DNA of 64,000 nt. It comes from Vreelandella neptunia. GTDB lineage: Bacteria; Pseudomonadota; Gammaproteobacteria; Pseudomonadales; Halomonadaceae. The position numbers were made by a program, and so were the translations under genes. The notes beneath the pieces were generated by a model. That model was not told where the DNA came from. It saw only the letters and a list, made by a program, of their open reading frames with translations, and made no database searches. Positions 32,305 to 40,349 of the stretch are shown piece by piece (positions within the stretch are counted from its first letter, which is position 1; every line of letters begins with the position of its first letter). The stretch is taken from contig NZ_CP140255.1 of assembly GCF_034479615.1 (NCBI RefSeq), positions 1,860,001-1,924,000 on the forward strand, read 5' to 3'.

Positions 32305-33546
32305 ATGCCCCGCACTGCGTTCGAGCTGGCGGCTAGCCGCCCTTGGCTAATGACCGCCGAGGCGCTAGATACATTGATGGCCGTTGCTGACCGCCAGGGT
32401 GATTTACAGGCATTAGAAGCGCGGCTTGGCCGCCCGCTAGACAACACTCGTACGGTGACCGTGCGTGACGGTGTGGCGGTCATTCCCGTCTCTGGCCCTA
32501 TATTCCGGTATGCCAATTTATTCAGTGACATTAGCGGCGCTACCAGCACGGCGGTGCTAGCCACCGACATTCAGTCCGCACTCGATGATCCTGGCGTCTC
32601 AAGCATTGTGCTCGATATAGATAGCCCCGGTGGCGAGGCCACCGGCATTAACGAGCTCTCAGAGCTTATCTACAGCGCCCGAGGGCGTAAGCCGCTCAAA
32701 GCCTATGTAGGTGGGGATGGGGCCAGCGCCGCGTACTGGATAGCCAGCGCCGCAGATGAGGTGATTGCTGATGATACCGCCCAACTAGGCAGCGTCGGCG
32801 TCGTGCTTAGCTTACGAAAGCAGGAAGACCGCCCTGGCACTAAGACCTATGAAATCGTCTCCAGCAACGCCCCAAACAAACGCCCCGACCTTGAGACAGA
32901 AGCGGGCCGTGCGCAGCTGCAAACACGTACCGACGAATTAGCCAGCGTGTTTCTCGATAAGGTGGCGCGCAACCGTGACATCCCTCGTGAGCAAGTCAAT
33001 GAACGTTTCCGCCAGGGTGGCATTGCCACCGGCGCCCACGCCGTGGAGGCCGGCATGGCCGACCGCCTCGGTTCCCTTGAGAGCCTTATCGCCGAGCTGG
33101 CGAGCTCTAAGCCCCCAGGCATCAATCCGACACGGAGAAACATGATGACCAAAGTACGAACTACCGCCGAGCTTCACGCCGCCATCGATGCCGGTACCGA
33201 CCCCAAGACGATCACACTGGCCGAGCCGGAGAACGTCGACAAGGATGCACTCAAGACAGAAGCGCAAGAGGCGGGCGCCAAGGCCGAGCGCGAACGCTGC
33301 CAAGGCATTCAAGCGCTGGCGATGCCCGGTTTTGAGAAAGAAATTGCCAAAGCCATTGAGGATGGCACCAGTGTTGAGGCAACAGGGCTGGCGCTATTCA
33401 AGGCGGCCCAGGATCGCGGTATCTCGCTAGAGGCCATAAAGTCCGACGCCACCAGCACCACAACGACACAGCCGCCAAATGAAGACAAGGCAGCCGATGA
33501 TCGTAAAGAAGCGGTAGGCGCGATCACTAGTCGCTGGAAGAAATAA
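32305..33546 (+). CDS. S49/ClpP-like head maturation protease (lambda C-like)
   Basis: 413 residues. The N-terminal 275 residues hold the SppA/S49 fold: IVLDIDSPGGEATGINELSELI, then GGDGASAAYWIASAADEVIADDTAQLGSVGVV with the catalytic Ser in GASAAYW, followed by a Lys later in the domain. It cleaves scaffold and portal during prohead assembly. The C-terminal third is the scaffold-like region that is also made from an internal start. Confidence 0.92.
   Translation: MPRTAFELAASRPWLMTAEALDTLMAVADRQGDLQALEARLGRPLDNTRTVTVRDGVAVIPVSGPIFRYANLFSDISGATSTAVLATDIQSALDDPGVSSIVLDIDSPGGEATGINELSELIYSARGRKPLKAYVGGDGASAAYWIASAADEVIADDTAQLGSVGVVLSLRKQEDRPGTKTYEIVSSNAPNKRPDLETEAGRAQLQTRTDELASVFLDKVARNRDIPREQVNERFRQGGIATGAHAVEAGMADRLGSLESLIAELASSKPPGINPTRRNMMTKVRTTAELHAAIDAGTDPKTITLAEPENVDKDALKTEAQEAGAKAERERCQGIQALAMPGFEKEIAKAIEDGTSVEATGLALFKAAQDRGISLEAIKSDATSTTTTQPPNEDKAADDRKEAVGAITSRWKK
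33142..33546 (+). CDS. Nested scaffold protein (lambda Nu3-like)
   Basis: In-frame internal ATG at 33142 (followed by a second ATG) with GGAG at 33133-33136, six bases upstream. The product would be 134 residues (MMTKVRTTAELHAAIDAGTD and on), charged and helical, ending in SRWKK. This copies the lambda C/Nu3 arrangement. Evidence is the ribosome site plus family precedent. Confidence 0.75.
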   Translation: MMTKVRTTAELHAAIDAGTDPKTITLAEPENVDKDALKTEAQEAGAKAERERCQGIQALAMPGFEKEIAKAIEDGTSVEATGLALFKAAQDRGISLEAIKSDATSTTTTQPPNEDKAADDRKEAVGAITSRWKK

Positions 33547-33600
33547 GCGGCCCGCAGCTAGGCGGCGCCTAACCCTATCACCGAATAAAGGAACGCGATC

Positions 33601-33954
33601 ATGCCGAACATGACCACCACGCCCATTGCCCAGGCACTTCATATTCTCGCCGGCGATTTTCCGCAACGCTACATGACCGTGACGATTGAAGCCGGTCAGG
33701 TGCAACCCGCTGGCGCCGTGCTAGGCGAAGTCACTGCCAGTGAAGAATACAAGCTTTCTGCTAGCGCCGCCGCTGATGGCAGCGAAGCGCCTACCGTTAT
33801 CCTTTGGGAAGACGTTGACGCCACGGATGGTGCGGTAGACGCCGAAGTGTTGCTATGTGGCGACATTCGCTCAAGTGAGCTCACGCTAGGCGTTGGCCAC
33901 ACCACTGCTACCGTTCGTAAAGCACTGCGCCCCTATTCCCTGTTCGTGCGCTAG
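33601..33954 (+). CDS. Head decoration protein (lambda D-like)
   Basis: 117 residues (lambda D 110). Beta-rich with an Ala/Gly start and GDFPQRYMTVTIEAGQVQPAGAVLGEVTASEEY, which matches the gpD fold that trimerises on the expanded capsid. Order protease-D-E is conserved. AAGGA precedes the ATG. Confidence 0.85.
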   Translation: MPNMTTTPIAQALHILAGDFPQRYMTVTIEAGQVQPAGAVLGEVTASEEYKLSASAAADGSEAPTVILWEDVDATDGAVDAEVLLCGDIRSSELTLGVGHTTATVRKALRPYSLFVR

Positions 33955-34025
33955 TCCTTAAATAGCCGCGGCACTGCCCGGCACTCCAACCATTACTACT
34001 GATCCATTCACCTGGAGAATCCCCC

Positions 34026-35057
34026 ATGCCTATGGACTTGTTTGAACCCCGCACGATGCTGGAGGCCGTTGAGCAGATGAAGCTGGCTCGCCGCTTCCTC
34101 GGCAACACCTTCTTTGGCGCGCCGCCGGTGAACTTTGTCACCAAGAACGTCGACATCGACATCTATAAAGGGCAGCGCAAAATGGCGCCGTTCGTGCGTC
34201 CTAACCGCCCCGGTGTTGTTGTTGATCGCACGGGCGCCTCCATGCGCAGCTACCAGCCCGCCTACATCAAGCCCAAGATGGAGACCAATGCAGGGCAGTT
34301 GATGAACTACCGCTCCCCGGGTGAGCACATCTACTCTGGCCGAACGCCTCTACAGCGTGCTGGTGAACAGCTAGCCCGCGATATGGAAGATCTGGACGAC
34401 CAGATCAACCGCCGAGAAGAGTGGATGATTGCCCAGGCGCTTACGACTGGCCAGGTCAATGTAGTGGGTGAAGGCATTGATGATGTTGTCGACTTCCAGA
34501 TGGACGACAGTCACATCATTACCGAAGGTACCGCCTGGACTGACCCCGCTGGTACGCCAATCGCCAACCTGCGTAAGTACAAGCGCCTGATCGCCAAGGA
34601 CAGCGGCCGCACCGGCAGCACGGCGGTGCTCAGTGTTGAAGCGGCTGACGCCCTAATCGACAGCGAAGATACCCAGAAAAAAATGGATACCCGCCGGATT
34701 GATCTAGGCATGATTCAGCCGGATCAACTGCCGGATGGCGTGACCTACCTGGGGTACCTGCGTGACCCGGGCATGGATCTGTTTGTGTACGAAGAGTGGT
34801 ACATCGATGCCGCCGGAGACGAGCAACCGATGATTCCCGCGGGTGGCGTGATTGTTGGCCCAACGTCCAGCCGCTGCACCATGCTATATGGCGCGATTCA
34901 AGATATGGAAGCCATCGAAGGCGGCATGTTTGATGTCTCCCGCTACCCCAAAAGCTGGGTCACTAAAGACCCGAGCGTGCGCTGGCTAATGATGCAGGCA
35001 GCCCCATTGCCGGGTTTCCACGAGCCAGACGCTTTCGTCTTCGCCACTGTCGCCTAA
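34026..35057 (+). CDS. Major capsid protein (lambda E-like)
   Basis: 343 residues, close to lambda E (341). Typical phrases are TFFGAPPVNFVTKNVDIDI, GQRKMAPFVRPN, QRAGEQLARDMEDLDDQINRREEWMIAQAL and the C-terminal ASPAPLPG-like MQAAPLPGFHEPDAFVFATV. Forms the icosahedral shell. Followed by a strong hairpin. Confidence 0.94.
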   Translation: MPMDLFEPRTMLEAVEQMKLARRFLGNTFFGAPPVNFVTKNVDIDIYKGQRKMAPFVRPNRPGVVVDRTGASMRSYQPAYIKPKMETNAGQLMNYRSPGEHIYSGRTPLQRAGEQLARDMEDLDDQINRREEWMIAQALTTGQVNVVGEGIDDVVDFQMDDSHIITEGTAWTDPAGTPIANLRKYKRLIAKDSGRTGSTAVLSVEAADALIDSEDTQKKMDTRRIDLGMIQPDQLPDGVTYLGYLRDPGMDLFVYEEWYIDAAGDEQPMIPAGGVIVGPTSSRCTMLYGAIQDMEAIEGGMFDVSRYPKSWVTKDPSVRWLMMQAAPLPGFHEPDAFVFATVA

Positions 35058-35060
35058 CAC

Positions 35061-35088
35061 CACCCCGCATTAGCGGGGTGATCTTTTT
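35061..35088 (+). terminator. Hairpin terminator after the capsid gene
   Basis: CACCCCGC, loop ATTA, GCGGGGTG, then ATCTTTTT. A perfect 8-bp stem with T-run directly after the major capsid gene; it may stabilise the abundant capsid mRNA or lower downstream expression. Confidence 0.85.
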
Positions 35089-35113
35089 CAGGCAAACACT
35101 TTAGGAGGCCGAC

Positions 35114-35329
35114 ATGGCCAAGTTGATCGTAGCCCGCGGACAGATCCACCACGGTACCGAGATTGTCGCTAGCCGTGGCGCCGAATACACCACCCGAAAC
35201 GCAGCCGAAGAAAAGCGCTTGCTGGCGCGTGGCGTGCTGGTGCGACCCGATACGCCCGAAAAAACCACAGGCCGCCAGTCAGGCAAGGCCAATGGTAAGG
35301 AAGCCGGCGGTGAGGGCGGTGACGCCTAA
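35114..35329 (+). CDS. Small protein in the FI position
   Basis: 71 residues: a short beta-like start (AKLIVARGQIHHGTEIVASRG), a middle (AAEEKRLLARGVLVRPDTPEK) and a Gly/Lys-rich tail. It lies between capsid and FII-like genes, the place of lambda FI, which helps packaging. No sequence match seen. AGGAGG precedes the ATG. Confidence 0.65.
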   Translation: MAKLIVARGQIHHGTEIVASRGAEYTTRNAAEEKRLLARGVLVRPDTPEKTTGRQSGKANGKEAGGEGGDA

Positions 35330-35628
35330 TGAGCGCGTTCGACGATGATGTGTTGAGCGATTTGCCCAGCATATATGCAGACGCAGGCGACCCGGTGGAC
35401 TACGAAGGTTCTGGGTTTACGGCCAGCGCAGTGCTGGCCATTAAAGACAACAGCTTTGAAGTCTATGACCAAGACCAGGTCGCCATGCGGGTTGCCACGT
35501 TCAGTGTGCAAACTGCCGATGTGCCAACGTCCCGGCAAGGTGATCGCATCATTACGCCCAGCCGCACATGGACGGTGCAGGAGATACTAGAAGATGACGG
35601 TTTCGCCCGCCGCCTCTGGGTGTCGTAA
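35329..35628 (+). CDS. Head-tail connector (lambda FII-like)
   Basis: 99 residues, beta-rich, with VPTSRQGDRIITPSRTWTVQEILEDDGFARRLWV as in FII-type connectors (lambda FII 117). It joins head to tail after packaging. Overlaps the previous gene as TAATG. Confidence 0.75.
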   Translation: MSAFDDDVLSDLPSIYADAGDPVDYEGSGFTASAVLAIKDNSFEVYDQDQVAMRVATFSVQTADVPTSRQGDRIITPSRTWTVQEILEDDGFARRLWVS

Positions 35629-35643
35629 CGCCAAGGGGGAAGC

Positions 35644-36246
35644 ATGCCCAACCTACAGTTTGATGTGCGAGACCTGCAGCAGCTAAAGCAGCAGTTCGAC
35701 CCCAAAGACGTAGAAAAGGCGCTGAGCTGGTCGGTGAATGCTACGGCCAAAAAAGCGGCCACGCTGCTGAGCAAAGAAACCCGCCAGCGTTACGACATCA
35801 GCGCAGGTGATATACGAAAGCGCCTGACTATTCAGCGCATCGAACGCGATGCGGGCAGGGCGGTGCTGTATACCGGCCGTCGCTTGCCGCTGGTACAGTT
35901 TAAGCCTCGTGAGCGCTGGGTATCGGTGAGCTCTAAGCGCCGGGTGCAAAGTGGGCCCCGTAAGGGCAGCATGGCCCGCCGCCGTGGCGTTACTGTGCGA
36001 GTGCGCAAAGACAAAGGCCGCCAACTGGTGAAGGGCGGTTGGCTGGCAAAGAATCAGATCTTTCGCCGGGAGGATCGCAGCGACAACCAGAGCGTACCGG
36101 TCATGCGCTTCGGCCCTTCGGTGCCGGAAATGGTGGGTAATCCCCAAGTGATCGAGGCGGCCCAAGACATGGTGCGGCAAGACTTGCCACAGCAGTTTAA
36201 CGACCGCTTGAACTACATCCTCAACAAAAAGGCAGGGCTGACATGA
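35644..36246 (+). CDS. Minor tail protein Z-like
   Basis: 200 residues (lambda Z 192). Helical start, then a basic middle KRLTIQRIERDAGRAVLYTGRRLPLVQFKPRERWVSV, matching the gpZ family of tail completion proteins. Located between FII-like and U-like genes as in lambda; overlaps the next by 4 bp. Confidence 0.83.
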   Translation: MPNLQFDVRDLQQLKQQFDPKDVEKALSWSVNATAKKAATLLSKETRQRYDISAGDIRKRLTIQRIERDAGRAVLYTGRRLPLVQFKPRERWVSVSSKRRVQSGPRKGSMARRRGVTVRVRKDKGRQLVKGGWLAKNQIFRREDRSDNQSVPVMRFGPSVPEMVGNPQVIEAAQDMVRQDLPQQFNDRLNYILNKKAGLT

Positions 36247-36641
36247 CCGATCCGGACATTATCGACGACCTGTTGGTACTGCTGCAGGAAAAATGCCCGG
36301 GCATGGCGACGATCGACAATGCGCCGTTTGCCGAGCCCATTGATAACTTCGACCTGCAAACGCCCGCCGCGCTCGCCTACTTTGCCGAAGACACCGCCAA
36401 AGGTGATGCCGATACCACCCGCCCTGTGCAAGCGGTTCGGCTAACGTATGGCATTTGGCTGGTGTGCAAGCGTGACCAGTTCAAAGCCCAGCGCCAAGCG
36501 CTGCGAGAAGCACTCATGGGGCATGGCTTTAGTAAGCTGCACAACCCCATGCAGTACCGCGGTGGGCAAACCACCGACATACGCGGTGAGCTGATTTGGT
36601 GGCGGGAGTTCTGGACCACTGACACATGGCTGCGTAACTAG
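36243..36641 (+). CDS. Minor tail protein U-like (tail terminator)
   Basis: 132 residues, exactly the length class of lambda U (131). Contains LTYGIWLVCKRDQFKAQRQALREALMGHGF and a C-terminal WREFWTTDTWLRN. It caps the tail tube. Identified mainly by order and length. Confidence 0.75.
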   Translation: MTDPDIIDDLLVLLQEKCPGMATIDNAPFAEPIDNFDLQTPAALAYFAEDTAKGDADTTRPVQAVRLTYGIWLVCKRDQFKAQRQALREALMGHGFSKLHNPMQYRGGQTTDIRGELIWWREFWTTDTWLRN

Positions 36642-36665
36642 CCTTAACCCACCACCACCCCACAA

Positions 36666-36689
36666 ACCCCGCCGCGTGCGGGTTTTTTT
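36666..36689 (+). terminator. Intrinsic terminator after the U-like gene
   Basis: CCCGC, loop CGCGT, GCGGG followed by seven T. The 15-base stem-loop is repeated identically at 41008-41022. Confidence 0.85.
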
Positions 36690-36708
36690 ACGCCTGGAGG
36701 AAACCCCC

Positions 36709-36903
36709 ATGCCGAATGCAGGAGGCCGTTACGTGATCCGTGACGGCAAGCGCGAGCTAGTGCACCGCACCCAGCCCACGCCCACAAAGAAGCCCGCGAA
36801 AGCGGCCGAATCGAAACCCGCCGCGGCCCCGGTAAAAACCGACACCGCAGCAACCAAGCCCGTCAAGGCGGCGGCCAAGCAAGAGGTAACCGGCAATGAG
36901 TGA
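36709..36903 (+). CDS. Small Lys/Ala-rich protein
   Basis: 64 residues: a short ordered start (MPNAGGRYVIRDGKRELVHR) and a long Ala/Lys/Pro tail with repeats like KPAKAAESKPAAAPVKTD. Start at 36709 follows GGAGG. It overlaps the tail tube gene by 8 bp. Probably a disordered structural or assembly helper; no family recognised. Confidence 0.6.
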   Translation: MPNAGGRYVIRDGKRELVHRTQPTPTKKPAKAAESKPAAAPVKTDTAATKPVKAAAKQEVTGNE

Positions 36904-37852
36904 AGGCAAACTATGGCGCCGCCTAATTGTCGCGGTAGTAGTGGAAGCCGAGTACGGCGTAACGCCCACCGATCTCTCCACCGCCACGCTGATTGAAGTA
37001 GTGACCCGCGAAGCAGCGGGGTTCTATGAAGGCGACACCGCCGAGCGTGAACGCGTTCGCCAAGGCTTTGGTGCCTTTGAGCAGACCAATACCGCGCCGT
37101 ATACCTCACGCCAGATCCGCGTGCCTTATTCCGGATCGGGTACCAAGGGAACCCCGCCCTCATTTGGCCCGCTGCTGCGTTGCTGTGCGATGAGCGAAAC
37201 TCTCGACGAAACCGTAGGCGAAGAGAAAGTAATCTATGACCCGGTATCCACCGGCATGGAGTCGGTATCACTGCTGTGGTGGTCAGACGGTGAGCTGCAA
37301 GTAATGCCCGGTGTGCGTGGCACCTGGACACGTTCCAGTGATGTTAAAGCCTTCCCTTACATTCAGTTTAATGTAATGGGGCTGTATCAACGGCCAACCA
37401 CCGCCCCGGCAACCACGGGCACTTTGGCGCCGCAAGCCAAAGAAGTGCCGGTCAACAAGATGAACAGTTCATTCCAGATGGACAGCTTCATGGCGCGCAT
37501 GCAGTCGTGTTCGTTTGATATTGGCAATACGGTCGTGCATCGCCACTTGGTTGGCTACGAAGGCATCCACGTTACTGACCGCCGTGCCAGTGGCCAGCTC
37601 AACATCGAAGCGCCTCGTATCGATGACTACGACATTTTCCCGAAGATCGAATCTCACGAGATTATCGAGCTATCGGCCGTGTCATTTATTCACGGCACCG
37701 AAGAAGGCAACATTGTCGAAATGACCTTCCCTCGAGCGCAGCTTTCAGCCCCGCAGGAAAGCGACTCAGACGGCATTACCCATTATCAAATGGATATGCG
37801 CTTGCTGCCCAACGGTAACGATGACGGCGATTTCTCGCTGATCTTCCGCTAA
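36896..37852 (+). CDS. Major tail tube protein (lambda V-like)
   Basis: 318 residues. N-terminal WRRLIVAVVVEAEYGVTPTD, then phage tube features SYRQIRVPYSGSGTKGTPPSFGPLLRCCAMS and CSFDIGNTVVHRHLVG. Matches the group of siphophage tail tube proteins with an IPTL-CTERM-unrelated N-domain (Pseudomonas/Burkholderia type). Hexamers build the tail shaft. Order before G/GT supports it. Confidence 0.85.
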   Translation: MSEGKLWRRLIVAVVVEAEYGVTPTDLSTATLIEVVTREAAGFYEGDTAERERVRQGFGAFEQTNTAPYTSRQIRVPYSGSGTKGTPPSFGPLLRCCAMSETLDETVGEEKVIYDPVSTGMESVSLLWWSDGELQVMPGVRGTWTRSSDVKAFPYIQFNVMGLYQRPTTAPATTGTLAPQAKEVPVNKMNSSFQMDSFMARMQSCSFDIGNTVVHRHLVGYEGIHVTDRRASGQLNIEAPRIDDYDIFPKIESHEIIELSAVSFIHGTEEGNIVEMTFPRAQLSAPQESDSDGITHYQMDMRLLPNGNDDGDFSLIFR

Positions 37853-37874
37853 TCACTTAACCAACCACCACACC

Positions 37875-37895
37875 GCGCCGCCCACTGGGCGGCGC
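37875..37895. repeat. Perfect 9-bp hairpin after the tail tube gene
   Basis: GCGCCGCCC, loop ACT, GGGCGGCGC with no clear T-run. A possible RNA-processing or stability element between tail tube and chaperone genes. Confidence 0.7.
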
Positions 37896-37926
37896 GCATA
37901 TTTGCGACGCTCAAAAGGAAAGCACC

Positions 37927-38268
37927 ATGTCTCTTATTCTAAAGAAAATCGAAACCACCACTGTCGACGTACCCGTGCAAGTGCCGGGCGAAAAGAAGAC
38001 AGCTACCATCCAAGCGGAATGGAAGCTTCATAAGTGGGATGACTACCGCGCCATTGTGGACGACCAGCATGCCGGCAAGAAAAAAGACGAAGACTTACTG
38101 GAAGACCTGGTGAACGTCAGCGGTATCAAAGGCGAAGACAAAAAGGACTTGCCGTTTGATAAAGGCTTGGTTGAGCAACTAATGCAAGAAACCTACATCC
38201 GCCGCCCATTGATCATGAGCTGGTTCGCCGCCCAAGAAGGCCGTAGCCAGGCCGCCGCAAAAAACTAA
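37927..38268 (+). CDS. Tail assembly chaperone G-like
   Basis: 113 residues. Binds the tape measure during tail assembly in G/GT-type systems. It ends in the -1 slippery heptamer A AAA AAC (38259-38265) immediately before its TAA stop. The C-terminal part (LMQETYIRRPLIMSWFAAQEG) is helical. Position right before the GT frame and tape measure confirms the role. Confidence 0.85.
   Translation: MSLILKKIETTTVDVPVQVPGEKKTATIQAEWKLHKWDDYRAIVDDQHAGKKKDEDLLEDLVNVSGIKGEDKKDLPFDKGLVEQLMQETYIRRPLIMSWFAAQEGRSQAAAKN
38259..38265 (+). promoter_or_regulatory. Programmed -1 frameshift heptamer
   Basis: A AAA AAC read in the zero frame as GCA AAA AAC TAA, the classic X XXY YYZ arrangement, one codon before the G stop. 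A GC-rich region that could pair follows (GCGGCGCTGGCC). It should give a small share of GT fusion. Confidence 0.88.
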
Positions 38269-38777
38269 GCGGCGCTGGCCAGTGGTGGGCCAGCGGCCCT
38301 GCACCCAGCGACCAGCGCAAAAAGGATGCTGAATGCTGGGGGCTAGAAGAGTTCGAGGCCAACGAAGCCCCCAAGCACTACGAGGTGTGGAAAGAACACT
38401 GGCCAGCGCTGGAACTGTTTCTCGCCATGCGCACCCAGTGGCGTACCGTCTCGGGCATGGCAGGCGCCCAGCGCCTAGGCATCGATTACAACGCGCTCTA
38501 TGGCCACCCCAAATTTGCCCGCTTGGATTATGACGAGCAGGACAAACTGCTAGGCCAGATACAGCACATCGAAGCGGGCGCGCTTGCAGCGTTTAATGAG
38601 CAAAGCCATTTAGCCGAGCAGGAAGCCGAACAGCAAGCCCAGGTGACCGAGATTATCGAGAAGCGCGTCGAGCTGTGTTTCATGCAAGAAGAGCAGCAGC
38701 GCATCAGCGTGCGTGAGCTGATGAACGTGATGGATCTGCCGCCTGTCTATCGGAGTGATGGGGCGTTTGTGGCGTAA
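38265..38777 (+). CDS. T part of the GT tail chaperone (made by -1 frameshift)
   Basis: Reading from the C of the slippery site in the -1 frame is open for about 170 codons, starting LSGAGQWWASGPAPSDQRKK and continuing without stop to FVA at 38777. Fused to the 113-residue G part this gives a GT protein near 283 residues. A GTG at 38385 could start a shorter frame, but the open stretch before it and the slippery site favour the fusion. Confidence 0.83.
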   Translation, partial: LSGAGQWWASGPAPSDQRKKDAECWGLEEFEANEAPKHYEVWKEHWPALELFLAMRTQWRTVSGMAGAQRLGIDYNALYGHPKFARLDYDEQDKLLGQIQHIEAGALAAFNEQSHLAEQEAEQQAQVTEIIEKRVELCFMQEEQQRISVRELMNVMDLPPVYRSDGAFVA

Positions 38778-38801
38778 CTTACCCCAACAGGAGTTGCCAA
38801 A

Positions 38802-39032
38802 ATGGAAGAACTACTCATTGAAATGCGCAAGGTTCGCAAACTGCTAGAAGTGCTGGTCAATCAGCAGCGCGTTGAGCCAGCGACCCCGGGTATAATTGAC
38901 CAAACGGCGAGCGATGCCCGCCATTTTGGGTTGGCTGTAAGTGATAGCGAAGAGCGAGACCATGCAGGAGAAGCTATTATTCCTCTGAATAGTTCAAGCC
39001 TGCTAGTCAAACCTAGGGATACTTTCATCTAA
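38802..39032 (+). CDS. Small hypothetical protein, start of the moron cluster
   Basis: 76 residues. An N-terminal helix (MEELLIEMRKVRKLLEVLVN) could form a coiled coil; the rest is polar. AGGAG precedes the ATG. It is followed by several non-tail genes up to 41 kb. Function unknown. Confidence 0.55.
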   Translation: MEELLIEMRKVRKLLEVLVNQQRVEPATPGIIDQTASDARHFGLAVSDSEERDHAGEAIIPLNSSSLLVKPRDTFI

Positions 39033-39251
39033 CCCTCTGAAGAGAAACTCCGTGTGCCCCGCGATTCTTTTATCAGGATCATTACCTTGCATGTCTGATT
39101 CTTGGATGGAGTAACTTAATGCTGCTTTGTACGCTGCATGGGCAACGTCTGACTGACCGTTTCTGTTTAAAGCGTCAACCAGCGCCATGATGGCATATTC
39201 GCAAGCACGCATTCTGACTTCTGGATGATCATCGGCAACGTCTCTGCTCAT
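39003..39251 (-). CDS. Small moron on the opposite strand
   Basis: 82 residues, helical and His/Asp-rich: EVRMRACEYAIMALVDALNR, then AYKAALSYSIQESDM. It overlaps the end of the preceding gene tail-to-tail by 30 bp and is transcribed against the late operon, so it can be expressed in the lysogen. GGGG precedes the ATG. Function unknown. Confidence 0.6.
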   Translation of the reverse strand: MSRDVADDHPEVRMRACEYAIMALVDALNRNGQSDVAHAAYKAALSYSIQESDMQGNDPDKRIAGHTEFLFRGLDESIPRFD

Positions 39252-39572
39252 ACTGCACCCCTAATTATTAGTGTGTGAATCTGATTGATAGCAGAGCAGA
39301 GTGGTCAGCACAATTTGTGGAAATCCACAGCCTGGACACAAAACCATGGGTAATCGCTTACAACCTTAACGATCTTCACCCCCTTTAACGCGTTTCACTG
39401 ACCATCAACATCAATACTGCCCTGGCATCCGCTGGGGCTTTTTTATGCGCGGCATCCACCGCCGCTGAAACACAGAGCCTTCCGGGATGGGTCATGGGGC
39501 CAGCAGTTAGTGCTGACTCTGTGGATTGCTGATGCCCGGTGGACATGGCTCATCACCAGAAGGAACACTCTC
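39252..39572. other. 321-bp non-coding stretch in the moron cluster
   Basis: No frame longer than noise. It should hold the promoters of the minus-strand gene and of the ORF6N gene. A weak stem GCCC...GGGC followed by six T (39415-39444) may end the plus-strand late transcript. CACAGAG (near 39473) pairs with CTCTGTG (near 39517), bracketing an imperfect fold ahead of the ORF6N gene. Confidence 0.4.
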
Positions 39573-40109
39573 ATGAACAACGTTGTCACCCTAACCCCTG
39601 AAAGCGTCCCCGGGTTCAAGTACGCAGGAAAGCCGGTGGTCACCTCGGCCATGCTGGCGCGGCTTTATGGGGCAACTGAAAAGAAGATCCGGAACAACTA
39701 CCTGAGAAATCGGAGTCGTTTTATAGAGGGCAAGCATTACTTTAAAATTGAAGGTAGTGAGCTTGCTGATTTGCGAGCCTCTTTGAGAGGGTCACAAATA
39801 CCAAGCAAGGCACGCGCTATAACCCTCTGGACACAGCGAGGCGCCGCCCGCCACGCCAAGATGCTAGAGACCGATAAAGCATGGGAAGTTTTCGAGGCAT
39901 TAGAGGATAGCTACTTTGCCTCGCCCCTGGAGCGATTGCAGGAAGCCGCCGAAGCGCTGAAAGCACAGGATGAGCGCGGAAGCCATGCGGGTCGAGAGCT
40001 GAACCGCCACAAGCACGTAAGGCCACAGATTGAGCAGGAGTTAGAGCGTCGCTTTCAAGAGGTGCAAATGTCGCTGCCGCATATAGCAGCTATTAAGCTG
40101 GGCGATTAG
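39573..40109 (+). CDS. ORF6N-domain DNA-binding protein (antirepressor-like)
   Basis: 178 residues. The N-terminal ORF6N-type domain reads VVTSAMLARLYGATEKKIRNNYLRNRSRFIEGKHYFKIEG, followed by ITLWTQRGAARHAKMLETDKAWEVFEALEDSYF, as in phage antirepressor and KilA-N families. The C-terminal half is a charged coil. Start at 39573 with AAGGA upstream; the open frame from 39510 is less likely. In the middle of tail genes it is a moron that may modulate immunity or host genes. Confidence 0.8.
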   Translation: MNNVVTLTPESVPGFKYAGKPVVTSAMLARLYGATEKKIRNNYLRNRSRFIEGKHYFKIEGSELADLRASLRGSQIPSKARAITLWTQRGAARHAKMLETDKAWEVFEALEDSYFASPLERLQEAAEALKAQDERGSHAGRELNRHKHVRPQIEQELERRFQEVQMSLPHIAAIKLGD

Positions 40110-40117
40110 GAGGTCGC

Positions 40118-40231
40118 ATGTCAGAGAAAGTTGCAGATCGAGCAGGAATGTTATTAGCAGTGGGTGGGCTACTGGTGGGTGTGGCAGCGGTGATTGCAGC
40201 GGGGGCAGCGCTGGCGCATGCACTACTGTAA
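40118..40231 (+). CDS. 37-residue membrane peptide
   Basis: ATG at 40118 with a perfect AGGAGG five bases upstream, right after the ORF6N gene. It encodes a short charged start (MSEKVADRAG) and one membrane helix (MLLAVGGLLVGVAAVIAAGA) with a small tail. The strong ribosome site supports a real gene. Small hydrophobic peptides of this sort act as toxins, holin-like or exclusion factors; the role is unknown. Confidence 0.6.
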   Translation: MSEKVADRAGMLLAVGGLLVGVAAVIAAGAALAHALL

Positions 40232-40349
40232 TTCCAACAGGCCCACCTGCACCCACCATAGGCGGGCGCAGCTTCATATGTCTTTGTAGCTGCCTCTGTT
40301 CTCTTAATCCGCTAAGCTGGCTTGGGAACAACAAACTAAAGAGGGCCTT

